From assembly GCF_000407485.1 (NCBI RefSeq), contig NZ_ASWD01000003.1:558001-622000 (forward strand): a stretch of DNA of 64,000 nucleotides, read 5' to 3'. Of the stretch, positions 43,793 through 52,491 are shown one piece after another. The notes below the pieces were generated by a model that ran no database searches, had not been told where the DNA came from, and was given only the letters and a program-made list of their open reading frames with translations. Numbering within the stretch: the stretch's first letter is position 1; every line of letters begins with the position of its first letter. This DNA comes from Enterococcus pallens ATCC BAA-351. GTDB lineage: Bacteria > Bacillota > Bacilli > Lactobacillales > Enterococcaceae. The position numbers and the translations under genes were made by a program.

Positions 43793-45232
43793 CTAATAAG
43801 CGCGTGCGATCCACACTGTGTGTTTCGCAGGTTTTCCAGTAACGATATCAACGGTTTTTTCCATTGGTGGATTGAATGGAATATTCCGAGTTGTGAAGCC
43901 AGTTTCTTCTTTGATCTTCGCTTCTGTCTCTTCAGTACCATCCCAACCAATCAAAACAAATCCAGGAGTTTCGCCTGCTTCTTTTGATTTTTCAATATGA
44001 GCTTTTAACTCATCAAGAGTATCAATATCAGTATGTTCATTTTCAGCGTAACGTTTTCTTGCGCTTTCCAATAAACGTTTTTGCATCACGTCTAGTTGTT
44101 CAACGATATGATCTTCGATGCCATCTAATGACACAGATTCTTTATCGTCTAAATCACGCATCTTAAGGACTGCTTGATTGTTTTCTAAATCGCGAGGACC
44201 AAATTCAACACGTAATGGTGCACCTTTAAGCTCCCATTCGTTAAACTTGAAGCCTGGTGTATTGTCTGTTTCATCAATACGAACGCGTAAACCTTTTTCA
44301 GTTAATGAAGCTTTCAATTCACGTAATCTGTCCAGAATTTCTGGTTGTTTTTGCCAAGGGCCAACTGGAATCAAGATAACTTGTGTTGGCGCAACTTTTG
44401 GCGGCAATACTAAACCTTGTTCATCCCCATGAACCATAATCAATGAACCAATCAAACGAGTAGATGATCCCCATGAAGTTGTATAAACATGTTCATGTTC
44501 GTTGTTACGATTCAAGAATTTGATATCAAATGCCTTCGCGAAATTCTGACCAAGATAATGAGACGTTCCTGCTTGGACGGCTTTCCCGTCACGCATCATT
44601 GCCTCTACAGAATAAGTATCAACAGCTCCCGCGAAACGTTCAGATGGTGTCTTTTGTCCGCGATAAACTGGGATCGCCAAAGTATTTTCACACATATCCG
44701 CGTATGCTTCTAAAGCGCTCATCGTACGTACACGTGCATCTTCTTCAGATTCATGAGCCGTATGACCTTCTTGCCATAAGAATTCTGATGTTCGTAAGAA
44801 CGGCATCGTCTTTTTCTCCCAACGGAAAACGTTCGCCCATTGGTTGATTTCGTAAGGAAGATCACGATATGAATTGATCCAGTTCGCAAATGCATCCCCG
44901 ATCAATGTTTCAGAAGTCGGACGTAATGCGTAAGGTTCTTCCAAATCTTCGTCACCAACCCGTGTCAACCATGGCAATTCTGGCGCGAATCCTTCAACGT
45001 GCTCTTCTTCTTTTTCCAAGAAATGTTTAGGGATCAGCATTGGGAAGTAGACATTACGAATATCTTGAGTCCGCAGCCATTTGTTGAAATCCTCTTGAAT
45101 ATGTTCCCAAAGTTCATATCCATCCGCTTTAAATACGATACAACCACGAACCGGTGAGTAATCCATCAAATCCGCTTTTTGAATGGTTTGTAGATACCAT
45201 TTTGAAAAATCTTCTTTTTGTAAGTTAGTCAT
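43793..45232 (-). CDS. proS: Prolyl-tRNA synthetase, archaeal/eukaryotic (short) type
   Basis: 479 residues from ATG 45232 behind AGGAGG. The length and sequence match the archaeal/eukaryotic-type ProRS, not the roughly 570-residue bacterial form: KADLMDYSPVRGC at the N-terminus, motif 2 region RWEKKTMPFLRTSEFLWQEG near 138, TSHYLGQNFAKAF near 225 and TTSWGSSTRLIGSLIM near 250, with no editing (INS) insertion, and a C-terminal zinc-like domain ending in the Tyr characteristic of this class. It charges tRNA-Pro. A T-box precedes it. Many lactic acid bacteria use the bacterial type, so this copy may be a replacement or a second gene. Confidence 0.9.
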   Translation of the reverse strand: MTNLQKEDFSKWYLQTIQKADLMDYSPVRGCIVFKADGYELWEHIQEDFNKWLRTQDIRNVYFPMLIPKHFLEKEEEHVEGFAPELPWLTRVGDEDLEEPYALRPTSETLIGDAFANWINSYRDLPYEINQWANVFRWEKKTMPFLRTSEFLWQEGHTAHESEEDARVRTMSALEAYADMCENTLAIPVYRGQKTPSERFAGAVDTYSVEAMMRDGKAVQAGTSHYLGQNFAKAFDIKFLNRNNEHEHVYTTSWGSSTRLIGSLIMVHGDEQGLVLPPKVAPTQVILIPVGPWQKQPEILDRLRELKASLTEKGLRVRIDETDNTPGFKFNEWELKGAPLRVEFGPRDLENNQAVLKMRDLDDKESVSLDGIEDHIVEQLDVMQKRLLESARKRYAENEHTDIDTLDELKAHIEKSKEAGETPGFVLIGWDGTEETEAKIKEETGFTTRNIPFNPPMEKTVDIVTGKPAKHTVWIARAY

Positions 45233-45260
45233 CCATGCATCCTCCTATAAAATAAAAAAT

Positions 45261-45498
45261 AAAAAAACCGTTCCATCCCTACATAATGTAAGGACGAAAC
45301 GGATAATTTCGCGGTACCACCTTGCTTGGTCATTCTTAGAAGACCCAACTTTAAGCTCCCTTAACGCTGGAGATACGTGCCACTTTCGCAACAATCTTCT
45401 TCGACAGGTTCATAAATTCCAGTGGACGTGTTGATCTTTCAGCCGGTGAATCAACTCTCTGAATGCCATAAAATTTATTACTAGCTCGAATGCTTACT
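45261..45498 (-). promoter_or_regulatory. T-box riboswitch controlling proS
   Basis: Minus strand: AAGGTGGTACCGCG (45324-45310), followed by a terminator hairpin CCGTTtCGTCC/GGGATGGAACGG (45302-45268) and T run (45267-45261). The stem I region contains AGTAAGC upstream and UGAACCUGUCG, in which CCU (45408-45406), a Pro codon after GAA, is the likely specifier. Confidence 0.9.
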
Positions 45499-45501
45499 CA
45501 T

Positions 45502-45530
45502 ATGTTAAAGGGTTATTTAAAAAAAAGCAA
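45502..45530 (-). promoter_or_regulatory. Promoter of the proS leader
   Basis: TTGCTT (45530-45525), 17-nt spacer, TAACAT (45507-45502) on the minus strand. Confidence 0.55.
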
Positions 45531-45558
45531 GCCTAAATTTGAGTTTTTTTCAAATTTA

Positions 45559-46407
45559 TTATTCAGGTTTGTAGCGTTCCTCTAAGCGGCTCATCCACCA
45601 GCCTAATGCTGCACCTAAAAAACATAACACTGCACAACCAATGAATCCTAAAAATCCAATCCCACTGTAGTCGGTAGGAATAATCATTATTGTAGATGCA
45701 AAAACAATTCCCAAAATAAAATGAAACATTGGTGCAAAATAACGACTAAATATCCAGTCCATTAGTTTGGAAAGACTTAAAACAGTTGCTAGTCCACCAA
45801 TAGCTATAGGAATAAGAACTCCTAAATCAAAAGTTTTAAATCCATCAGCCATTGCCTTGTACATCCCCATGTAAACTAAGAAGTTAGAAGGACTTAATCC
45901 TGGTACAATCAATCCTAAACCGATTAATCCACCCGCAATCATCCAAGTAAAAAAGTTTTGATCCACTTCTCCAAATAAACCCGATCCTTGCCACAAAAAC
46001 AAAAATCCTACTATAAAACTAATGATAAGAATGATAATATCCTTAGTTGCTCTCCCGTGCTTGCCTGCTTCTTTCCATAACGCTGGAACAGTACCAATTA
46101 TACAGCCGACAAAGAACCAAAGTATGATAGTTTCAAACTCGCCGAGTAAAAAACTGACTGCAAAAGATAAAACAAATACCCCCGCTAATCCGCCCAATCC
46201 TACTGGAATAAAAAACAGAACATTCTCTTTGAAATTTTTTGTGATGTGAGCTAAAAATGAAATGATACGTTCATAAATACCAAAAACTGCGGCTAATGCC
46301 CCACCACTAACTCCTGGCAAAATAAATCCTGAACCAATAAACATTCCTTTGATAAAACGTAAAAACCAGTCACTTTTTTCTGGTTTCGTTATTTTTTTGT
46401 TTTCCAT
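45559..46407 (-). CDS. DUF368 membrane protein, polyprenyl-phosphate transporter-like
   Basis: 282 residues from ATG 46407 behind GGAGATAAGG. About eight hydrophobic segments. The DUF368 hallmarks are FIKGMFIGSGFILPGVSGGALA near residue 16 and its internal repeat GLIVPGLSPSNFLVYMG near 165, an inverted-repeat transporter fold. Members of this family, PopT, were recently shown to recycle undecaprenyl phosphate across the membrane for wall synthesis. That function is inferred here by family. It lies downstream of its own promoter and upstream of the proS T-box. Confidence 0.82.
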   Translation of the reverse strand: MENKKITKPEKSDWFLRFIKGMFIGSGFILPGVSGGALAAVFGIYERIISFLAHITKNFKENVLFFIPVGLGGLAGVFVLSFAVSFLLGEFETIILWFFVGCIIGTVPALWKEAGKHGRATKDIIILIISFIVGFLFLWQGSGLFGEVDQNFFTWMIAGGLIGLGLIVPGLSPSNFLVYMGMYKAMADGFKTFDLGVLIPIAIGGLATVLSLSKLMDWIFSRYFAPMFHFILGIVFASTIMIIPTDYSGIGFLGFIGCAVLCFLGAALGWWMSRLEERYKPE

Positions 46408-46447
46408 CTGTCCTTATCTCCTTAACTTTCACATTTCTACCTCATTT

Positions 46448-46476
46448 AGTGTACCGATAAAGAAATGTTGTGGCAA
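46448..46476 (-). promoter_or_regulatory. Promoter of the DUF368 gene
   Basis: TTGCCA (46476-46471), 17-nt spacer, TACACT (46453-46448) on the minus strand. Confidence 0.6.
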
Positions 46477-46650
46477 GATTTTTTATCAAGTTTAGCCTAT
46501 TTTTTGCTTTTTAATGAAGGCAACGTAACTTGTTCAATTTATTCATGTTTACTTAAATTGAGATATTCAATCTGTTACTACTTGCTATAAAAGTTATACG
46601 ATCAATGATCACTTAATTTTTCTCAACTTTTTGATATAAACCTCTTGCAT

Positions 46651-46664
46651 TGAAACTCGTTTCA
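46651..46664 (+). promoter_or_regulatory. Palindrome, candidate LacI-type operator
   Basis: TGAAACTCGTTTCA, two 6-bp arms around TC, lies in the presumed -35/-10 interval of the 46706 gene, just after TTGCAT (46645-46650). Dyads of this kind are typical for LacI-family proteins, and such a gene follows at 46995. It also resembles a CcpA cre site with two mismatched central bases. Confidence 0.45.
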
Positions 46665-46705
46665 TAAAGTACACTACAATCAGATAAGAAAAAGGAGGCA
46701 TAAAC

Positions 46706-47020
46706 ATGAGAACTTATGTTAAAATTCAAAAAGATGGTAAAGAAAAATTGTACTATGCATTTATCCAGGTAAAGGACAATAGTTTGGTTATTACATGTTC
46801 CGTTAGTTTATTTAAATCCTTCAAACGTATTATTGATCTGTCAACTATTTCCTATTTAGGGGAAGATCAATATTACGGTGGCAAGCGTATTATTTTTAGC
46901 TATGAAGATGAACAGTTTGCTATTTTTGAGTCTGGTCCAGCAGTTATTGCTGATTTGCATAATCAATTATCTTTAAAAAAAGAGGTAATAAATTATGGCA
47001 AATATCCGAGATATAGCTAA
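46706..47020 (+). CDS. Hypothetical protein overlapping a LacI-type regulator gene
   Basis: 104 residues from ATG 46706 behind AGGAGG. I do not recognise the family. It is soluble with alternating polar and hydrophobic strands (TYVKIQKDGKEKLYYAF, SLVITCSVSLF, KRIIFSYEDEQFAIFES), suggesting a small beta-rich fold such as a PH-like or DUF domain, with one helix near the end. The last nine codons overlap the start of the LacI-type gene, so the two are translationally coupled. A role tied to that regulator, or being its target, is only a guess. Confidence 0.7.
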   Translation: MRTYVKIQKDGKEKLYYAFIQVKDNSLVITCSVSLFKSFKRIIDLSTISYLGEDQYYGGKRIIFSYEDEQFAIFESGPAVIADLHNQLSLKKEVINYGKYPRYS

Positions 47021-47909
47021 AAAAACTGGTTATTCTGTTTCAACTATTTCACGAGTAATCAATAACTATCCTTATATTAAAGAGGAAAAACGTCAAAAAG
47101 TTTTGGCAGTCATGAAAGAATTGAATTATGTTCCTAACAAAACAGCTCAAAATTTAAGCCATGGTGAAACAAAAAATATTGGTGTAGTTTTACCTTTCAC
47201 CAATCATCCCTATTACACAAAATTGTTAAGCGGAATAATGGAGGAAGCATTTCTTCATTCCTATAAGATTACATTGCTGCCAACAAACTATAATCCCGAT
47301 CTTGAAAAAGACTACTTAGATCAATTTGCAGCTAAAGAATTTGACGGAGTCATTATCACAACAATGGCCAACCGACCCGATTTTTATTGCGACTATCTTA
47401 CCTATGGACCTGTGGTATTTTGTCAGAAAATTAATTTGGAAAACGTAGGGTGTGTTTATATTGATATGGAGTCATCTATTCACGAAGCCCTTCTATATTT
47501 GAAGGAACGTGGCGTTAAAAAGTTAGGTGTTACTTTAGGACGCAGTAAAAAAATCAGCCAAGACTCAGTTTTAATTGAGCGGCTTAGTTACCAAGTGTTC
47601 CCTGATTTTGATCCAGAAAATATTTTTTGGGACTGTTTTTCTGGAGAGGACGGGCCAGAAGCTGCAGAATTTTTTGCTAAAAAACAGGTAGATGGCATAT
47701 TGGTAAACAGTGATGAATTGGCTGCCGTTATTTTGCGGAACTATCCGACACCGATAGTGGTTGGTCGGGAAAATTTACTAATTAGTGAAGTCATGAATTT
47801 TTCTAGTATTGACCACCATCTAATTGATTGTGGTCGTCAAGCGTTTCAGCTTTTTTTTCAAAAAAGACAGGATAAGATTTGCTTGCCTTATGAGTTAGTG
47901 AAACGTTAA
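46995..47909 (+). CDS. LacI/GalR-family transcriptional regulator
   Basis: 304 residues from ATG 46995, with AGAGG 9 nt upstream. The N-terminal helix-turn-helix is IRDIAKKTGYSVSTISRVIN near residue 4, the hinge helix NKTAQNLSHGETKNIGVVLP near 49 and a periplasmic-binding-protein effector domain follow (PYYTKLLSGIMEEAF, GVKKLGVTLG near 175, VDGILVNSDELAA). It is somewhat short. The effector is probably a sugar or nucleoside, unknown here. No sugar operon is near, so its targets are elsewhere or include its own operon. A terminator follows. Confidence 0.88.
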   Translation: MANIRDIAKKTGYSVSTISRVINNYPYIKEEKRQKVLAVMKELNYVPNKTAQNLSHGETKNIGVVLPFTNHPYYTKLLSGIMEEAFLHSYKITLLPTNYNPDLEKDYLDQFAAKEFDGVIITTMANRPDFYCDYLTYGPVVFCQKINLENVGCVYIDMESSIHEALLYLKERGVKKLGVTLGRSKKISQDSVLIERLSYQVFPDFDPENIFWDCFSGEDGPEAAEFFAKKQVDGILVNSDELAAVILRNYPTPIVVGRENLLISEVMNFSSIDHHLIDCGRQAFQLFFQKRQDKICLPYELVKR

Positions 47910-47914
47910 GCGTT

Positions 47915-47949
47915 ACCAGCCAATTTCTAATAGAAAATGGCTGGTTTTT
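47915..47949 (+). terminator. Terminator after the LacI-type gene
   Basis: ACCAGCCA/TGGCTGGT stem with a 15-nt loop and T run, ending about 16 nt before the next start codon. Confidence 0.8.
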
Positions 47950-47959
47950 CTTTTATACT
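47931..47959 (+). promoter_or_regulatory. Promoter of the CDP-alcohol phosphatidyltransferase gene
   Basis: TAGAAA (47931-47936), 17-nt spacer, TATACT (47954-47959). The predicted start of transcription is at or 1 nt before the A of the ATG at 47966, so the mRNA may be leaderless. Confidence 0.55.
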
Positions 47960-47965
47960 TAATCT

Positions 47966-48505
47966 ATGAAAAATATCCCTAATCTTATTACTAGTTGTCG
48001 AATTTTACTGACATTTTTTTTACCTTTTACAACGCCACTTAGCAAAAATTTTCTGATTCTTTATACTTTTTGCGGAATCAGTGATATGGTGGATGGCTAT
48101 TTGGCCCGGAAGCTAAACGATACCAGCGATTTAGGAACGTTCTTAGATACTTTTGCAGATACTCTTTTTCTGTTTGTAGCTGCGGGTACTTTACTTTTAA
48201 AGCTTTCATTACCAATTTGGCTGCTTTATTCAGCAGCAGGTATCCTTGGCTTTCGACTGATTACTTATAGCATTGGCTTTCTCCGTTTTCGTCAGTGGGC
48301 CAGTTTGCATACTTGGTTGAATAAACTAACCGGATTACTACTTTTTTTAACTCCATACTTCTATCGCTTAGTTTCACTAAATGTTTTGGGTGCAATCATT
48401 GTCGTATTTGCTGCACTTTCAGCTTTAGATGAACTATTAATAGTAACTGTAGCAAAAAAGCTAGATAAAAATTGTCCGTCATTCCTAACTTATCTCAAAA
48501 AATAA
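47966..48505 (+). CDS. CDP-alcohol phosphatidyltransferase family protein
   Basis: 179 residues from ATG 47966. The family motif DGx2ARx8Gx3Dx3D is present as DMVDGYLARKLNDTSDLG with GTFLDTFAD near residue 40. About five to six membrane helices follow. Such enzymes join a CDP-linked lipid to an alcohol, as in phosphatidylglycerol-phosphate synthase (PgsA). The N-terminus MKNIPNLITSCRILLT matches PgsA-type proteins, so this is the likely start, although no ribosome site precedes it. It may be a PgsA paralogue rather than the housekeeping enzyme. Confidence 0.8.
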   Translation: MKNIPNLITSCRILLTFFLPFTTPLSKNFLILYTFCGISDMVDGYLARKLNDTSDLGTFLDTFADTLFLFVAAGTLLLKLSLPIWLLYSAAGILGFRLITYSIGFLRFRQWASLHTWLNKLTGLLLFLTPYFYRLVSLNVLGAIIVVFAALSALDELLIVTVAKKLDKNCPSFLTYLKK

Positions 48506-48594
48506 AGGGAGGAAGACCTTTCTACCATTGCTTAGACTGATTAAAAATAAGCAGAGTTCTACTGTAAGGAGAAGTGCTTACAATCGGGTTTTGT

Positions 48595-49206
48595 TCATCT
48601 AGACTCGATTTCTTCAAAAATCGTAAGTGGTGAAGTAGTCATACATTTTGCGAGAATCTCAGCAATTTCTTCTGGCGATTGTTTTGCACCGGTGAGCAGC
48701 CAACGTTTTACTATCGCGATCACTCCATAGTAAATAAATTCCTGCTGTAATTTTTCACTTTCCGTAATTTCTGGCGATACATTTTGAAGTTTAAGCTGAA
48801 CGGTTTCGATATATAAACGCTCTAAACGTTCAATGAATTGCGGACGGCCATTTTCACCAATCAGAATTTTTGCAAGCTCCTTGCGATCATATAGAAATAC
48901 CATTAATTTTTCGCAAGCATCTTTGAAAAACTGAAAAATATTGTCTCTTCCGTACTGATCAATTTTACTTTTTACAGTGACACCAATATGATTCTCCATT
49001 ACTTGCTTAAAACTGCTATACATTTCCTCTTCAATCTCTTCAAGCAAAGCATATTTATCTACGTAATAATGATAAAAGGTGCCTCGATTTATTTTTGCTC
49101 GCTTGGATAAACCTGCTACTGTGATTTTATCAAAGCCAAGTTCATCCATCATTTCAAAAAAAGTTAGGACAATATGCTGTTTGGTTCGATCTGTTTTATT
49201 AGACAT
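48595..49206 (-). CDS. TetR-family transcriptional regulator
   Basis: 203 residues from ATG 49206, with GGAAGGAAAG 4-13 nt upstream. The N-terminal helix-turn-helix is DKITVAGLSKRAKINRGTFYHYYVDKYALLEEI near residues 27-60, with the GTFYHYY turn typical of the family. The C-terminal ligand-binding domain is helical and not assigned. It diverges from an ABC exporter, the usual position for a repressor of that exporter. A paired inverted repeat in the gap is a candidate operator. Confidence 0.88.
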   Translation of the reverse strand: MSNKTDRTKQHIVLTFFEMMDELGFDKITVAGLSKRAKINRGTFYHYYVDKYALLEEIEEEMYSSFKQVMENHIGVTVKSKIDQYGRDNIFQFFKDACEKLMVFLYDRKELAKILIGENGRPQFIERLERLYIETVQLKLQNVSPEITESEKLQQEFIYYGVIAIVKRWLLTGAKQSPEEIAEILAKCMTTSPLTIFEEIESR

Positions 49207-49271
49207 TATACTTTCCTTCCACAATTTTCCTTTATCTGTTCAATTATTCAACAAAGAACAACCTGCTGTTG

Positions 49272-49367
49272 CTTTTTTGAACAGTCTGTTGCTATTTGGT
49301 TATTGTTCCTTGAATGATTTCATCCTAAACTAAAGCACATAATAAATCAACACAGTGTTCAAAAAAG
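49272..49367. promoter_or_regulatory. Candidate TetR operator region
   Basis: CTTTTTTGAACAG (49272-49284) and TGTTCAAAAAAG (49356-49367) form an inverted repeat 70 nt apart, and CTGTTGCT occurs twice in direct orientation between (near 49265 and 49287). The right arm covers the ribosome site of the ABC gene. The pattern suits a repressor of both divergent genes. Confidence 0.45.
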
Positions 49368-49376
49368 GAGAAAATC

Positions 49377-50078
49377 ATGACTTATATTCAAGCAACAAAC
49401 CTGCAGAAAAATTATTTAACAGCAACTACTAAAATTTCCGCATTGAAAAACGTAACCTTTGCTATTGAAAAGGGTGAATTTACTGTAATTCTTGGTCCTA
49501 GTGGTTCCGGAAAAACAACTTTGCTGAATCTTTTGGGCGGAATGGACAAAGCAACTGGTGGGGAATTGGTTGTGAATCAAGCGGATATCCATTTATTTAA
49601 GGATCGCGAACTGACAAATTACCGGCGTCACAGTATTGGCTTCATTTTCCAGTTTTATAATTTGATCCCGACACTAACTGCTTTAGAAAATGTATCTATT
49701 GCTCAAAGAATTGCAAAAGATCCTTTCGAAGCAAAAGAAATCTTAACCAGAGTCCAAATGTCTCATCGGTTTAATAATTTCCCGCAAGAGCTTTCTGGTG
49801 GCGAGCAGCAGCGGGTTTCTATTGCTCGGGCCGTTTGCAAAAATCCTCAATTGATTTTATGTGATGAACCAACTGGAGCTTTAGATAGTCATACAGGCCA
49901 ACAGGTTTTATACCTATTAAAAGAAATGTCAGAGGTTCACGGACATACAATTATTGTGGTTACTCACAATGCAGCAATTGCCCAAATCGCAAATCGAGTC
50001 ATTCACTTAAAGGACGGTAAAATTCTCAAAAATGAACAACAACTTCATCCACTAAAAATTGATGAGGTGAGCTGGTAA
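49377..50078 (+). CDS. ABC transporter ATP-binding protein (MacB/LolD type)
   Basis: 233 residues from ATG 49377 after AAAAAAGGAG. Walker A GPSGSGKTTLLNLLGG near residue 38, Q loop FIFQFYNLIPTLTALENV near 90, signature ELSGGEQQRVSIARAV near 140, Walker B LILCDEPTGALD near 158, and the H-loop TIIVVTHN near 195. This is the ATPase family that partners FtsX-type permeases (MacB, LolD, BceA). Its stop codon shares TAATG with the permease start, so both subunits are made together. Confidence 0.93.
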   Translation: MTYIQATNLQKNYLTATTKISALKNVTFAIEKGEFTVILGPSGSGKTTLLNLLGGMDKATGGELVVNQADIHLFKDRELTNYRRHSIGFIFQFYNLIPTLTALENVSIAQRIAKDPFEAKEILTRVQMSHRFNNFPQELSGGEQQRVSIARAVCKNPQLILCDEPTGALDSHTGQQVLYLLKEMSEVHGHTIIVVTHNAAIAQIANRVIHLKDGKILKNEQQLHPLKIDEVSW

Positions 50079-52342
50079 TGTTATTTCGCAAAACAATTCG
50101 TGATTTCCGACAAAATGTGCTGAGTTTCTTCGCTGTTTTCTTAATGAGCTTTATTTGTCTTTTTGTCTTTACAGGTATTTACTATCTCAGTCAGCAAATG
50201 GAACAAACTGGTAAAACGTTTATAGCAAATAGTCAGTTAGCTGACTATTTATTAACAATTCATCACTTAGACAAGAAAAAAGAAACCAAAACAGCCGCAT
50301 TACCCAATGTGAAGGAGATAGCCGTTCGTAACGTAGGACGATTTAAAAATGATGAAATTTCCTTAACCTTGCTTTCTTTTGATCAATCAGAGATCAGCCA
50401 ACCACAAGTAATTCAAGGCGATAAGCTGCAGCAAACTGGTATCTGGTTAGATGAAGACTTTTTTCGCGAAAATAATTATCAGTTAGAGGATGAAATTATA
50501 ATTAATCACACCCCTTGTAAAATCCTTGGAACCATCCGACAACCTGAGTTTATTTATTTCACTGAAAATGCAGATCAACCTTTGCCTGATCATAAAAAAA
50601 ATGGTTATGCTTATCTATCAGAAGAAACGTTTACTGATTCAGGTATTTATGCAACCCCACAATTGCTGATTAATACGAAAAAGTCAACCAATCAAGCATG
50701 GCTAGAAAAGCAATTGTCTACCATCTGGGAATCTGATTTTCAACAGCTGACACCACAAAAGGATATTGCGGGTATTGCTGTTTTTACTGATCGATCTGAT
50801 CAAATTAAACGTTTGGCAATTTTGTTCTCCGGATTATTTTTAATCCTTACGCTAATTACGATGGAAGCGACTATGCGGCGGTTCGTTAAACAGCAACAAT
50901 TACAAATTGGTAGTCTACTTGCTCAAGGATTAAGTAAATCAGCCTTATTGTTCCACTATTCCCTATTTGGTTTACTTGTTTCCTTTGCTGGATCTTTCAT
51001 TGGCTGTCTATTAGGACCAAGGATATTGTCACCTATTTTATTATCCGTGATTGGTAAACAATTCTCTGTGCCTAGTTGGGAAAGCATCGTTAGCCCCTTA
51101 GGTTATTGGGTAGTAGGTGCAGTCACTTTATGCAGTGTACTTACCACGCTGATCCCTGTGATTCCCATTATAAATGAACTTCCTGCTACCATCATGCAGA
51201 AACAGTCAAACAAACGGTTTCGTCGAGTTTGGCTGGAGCATTCAATTATTTGGAAATATCTTCCTTTTTCTTTGCAATGGACGTTGCGGGATATCCAAAG
51301 AAATATACGACGAGGGATCCTTGGAATTTTTGGTGCGATGGGTTGTATGATTTTGTTACTGGCAGCCTTTGGAATTAATGATTCAATTGATTATTCCCTG
51401 CAACACGTTTTTTATCAAACCTATCAATACAACGAAAAAGTTAGCTTCACCCAGCCCATGACTGAAAAAAAACAAGCTGAAACTGAAAAGCTATTTTCTC
51501 ACAACTCACAATGGTTGGAACAGCAAAGCGTTACCTTATTAAATGGTTCTGAAGAACAACTGGTTACGGCTACTATTGCGTCACCAGGAAATCTTCTCAA
51601 CTTAAAAACTAAGTCAGAATCGCTCTCTCTTCAAAGTTTAGAGGAGAATGAAGTGATTGTTTCTTCCGCACTAGCAAGCAAAAATCATATTCAAAAAAAT
51701 GATTCTATCTACGTTAGAATTGGTCAAACTATTCTGCCTCTTCAAGTAAAAGATTTAGCCTATTTGTCGGCTCCTCAAGGATTATTTCTTTCAAAAAAAG
51801 GTTGGGAAGAATTGGATCAAAACTTCCTGCCACAATCACTTTTACTTGAGAGGCTGGACCAAATAAAAGATTCTGCCGTTTTCTCCAACTCGGTTTCTAA
51901 AAAGCAGCAGTATCAGGACTCTCATCAGTTAATTGAAGGGGTTCGTTTTATCATTTCGTTGTTGATCTTAGCTGCCTTGGCTTTAGGTATTACGATTATG
52001 ATGAATTGTCATTTACTGATTTTTTCTGAGCGCTTTATTGAATTTGCCACTTTGAAAGTGTTGGGCTTTACTAAGTCAGAGGTCCTACGCCTTTCTCTTT
52101 TGGAAACAATGTTATTAACAAGTATTGGCTGGTTATTTAGTATCCCCTCAGGTTGGCTGTTTCTCCAAGCATATGTATCAATGGTCTCTACTGAAAATCA
52201 GCAATATCTGCCGCAGCTATCAGCCCAAAGTTTATTACTGGCAAGTTTAATCCTGTTTAGCTGTATGTTGGTTGTCCAGATATTTTTAAACCGTAAAATC
52301 AATCAAATTGATTTTGCTACGGCTTTGAAACCTGCTGAATAA
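50078..52342 (+). CDS. ABC transporter permease, FtsX family
   Basis: 754 residues, starting within the stop codon of the ATPase gene. One N-terminal helix, a large extracytoplasmic region (45-240), a four-helix FtsX block near 250-350, a second extracytoplasmic region (430-610), and a final FtsX block with helices near 620-740 (SLLILAALALGITIMMNCH, FATLKVLGFTKSEVLRL). This two-FtsX layout is that of BceB/YtrF-like exporters, which act on antimicrobial peptides, lipids or adhesion factors. The substrate is unknown. A TetR repressor diverges from the operon. Confidence 0.88.
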   Translation: MLFRKTIRDFRQNVLSFFAVFLMSFICLFVFTGIYYLSQQMEQTGKTFIANSQLADYLLTIHHLDKKKETKTAALPNVKEIAVRNVGRFKNDEISLTLLSFDQSEISQPQVIQGDKLQQTGIWLDEDFFRENNYQLEDEIIINHTPCKILGTIRQPEFIYFTENADQPLPDHKKNGYAYLSEETFTDSGIYATPQLLINTKKSTNQAWLEKQLSTIWESDFQQLTPQKDIAGIAVFTDRSDQIKRLAILFSGLFLILTLITMEATMRRFVKQQQLQIGSLLAQGLSKSALLFHYSLFGLLVSFAGSFIGCLLGPRILSPILLSVIGKQFSVPSWESIVSPLGYWVVGAVTLCSVLTTLIPVIPIINELPATIMQKQSNKRFRRVWLEHSIIWKYLPFSLQWTLRDIQRNIRRGILGIFGAMGCMILLLAAFGINDSIDYSLQHVFYQTYQYNEKVSFTQPMTEKKQAETEKLFSHNSQWLEQQSVTLLNGSEEQLVTATIASPGNLLNLKTKSESLSLQSLEENEVIVSSALASKNHIQKNDSIYVRIGQTILPLQVKDLAYLSAPQGLFLSKKGWEELDQNFLPQSLLLERLDQIKDSAVFSNSVSKKQQYQDSHQLIEGVRFIISLLILAALALGITIMMNCHLLIFSERFIEFATLKVLGFTKSEVLRLSLLETMLLTSIGWLFSIPSGWLFLQAYVSMVSTENQQYLPQLSAQSLLLASLILFSCMLVVQIFLNRKINQIDFATALKPAE

Positions 52343-52397
52343 TCTAATTCGCTAGTACTTTAACCCTGGCTTGAACAGTTTTATCGTATCCATAGTT

Positions 52398-52413
52398 AAG
52401 AAAACGTTTTTAA
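52398..52413 (+). promoter_or_regulatory. Weak cre-like site upstream of the SulP gene
   Basis: AAGAAAACGTTTTTAA, a dyad around CG, differs from the CcpA consensus at two positions. It lies about 35 nt upstream of an extended -10 (TGGTATCAT, 52446-52454). Confidence 0.3.
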
Positions 52414-52491
52414 TTTGTTTGCTAAAGTTTTCAACGTCATTCTTATGGTATCATTTATTTGTTGACTTTAAGAATGGGGTGTTAGGGTAGA

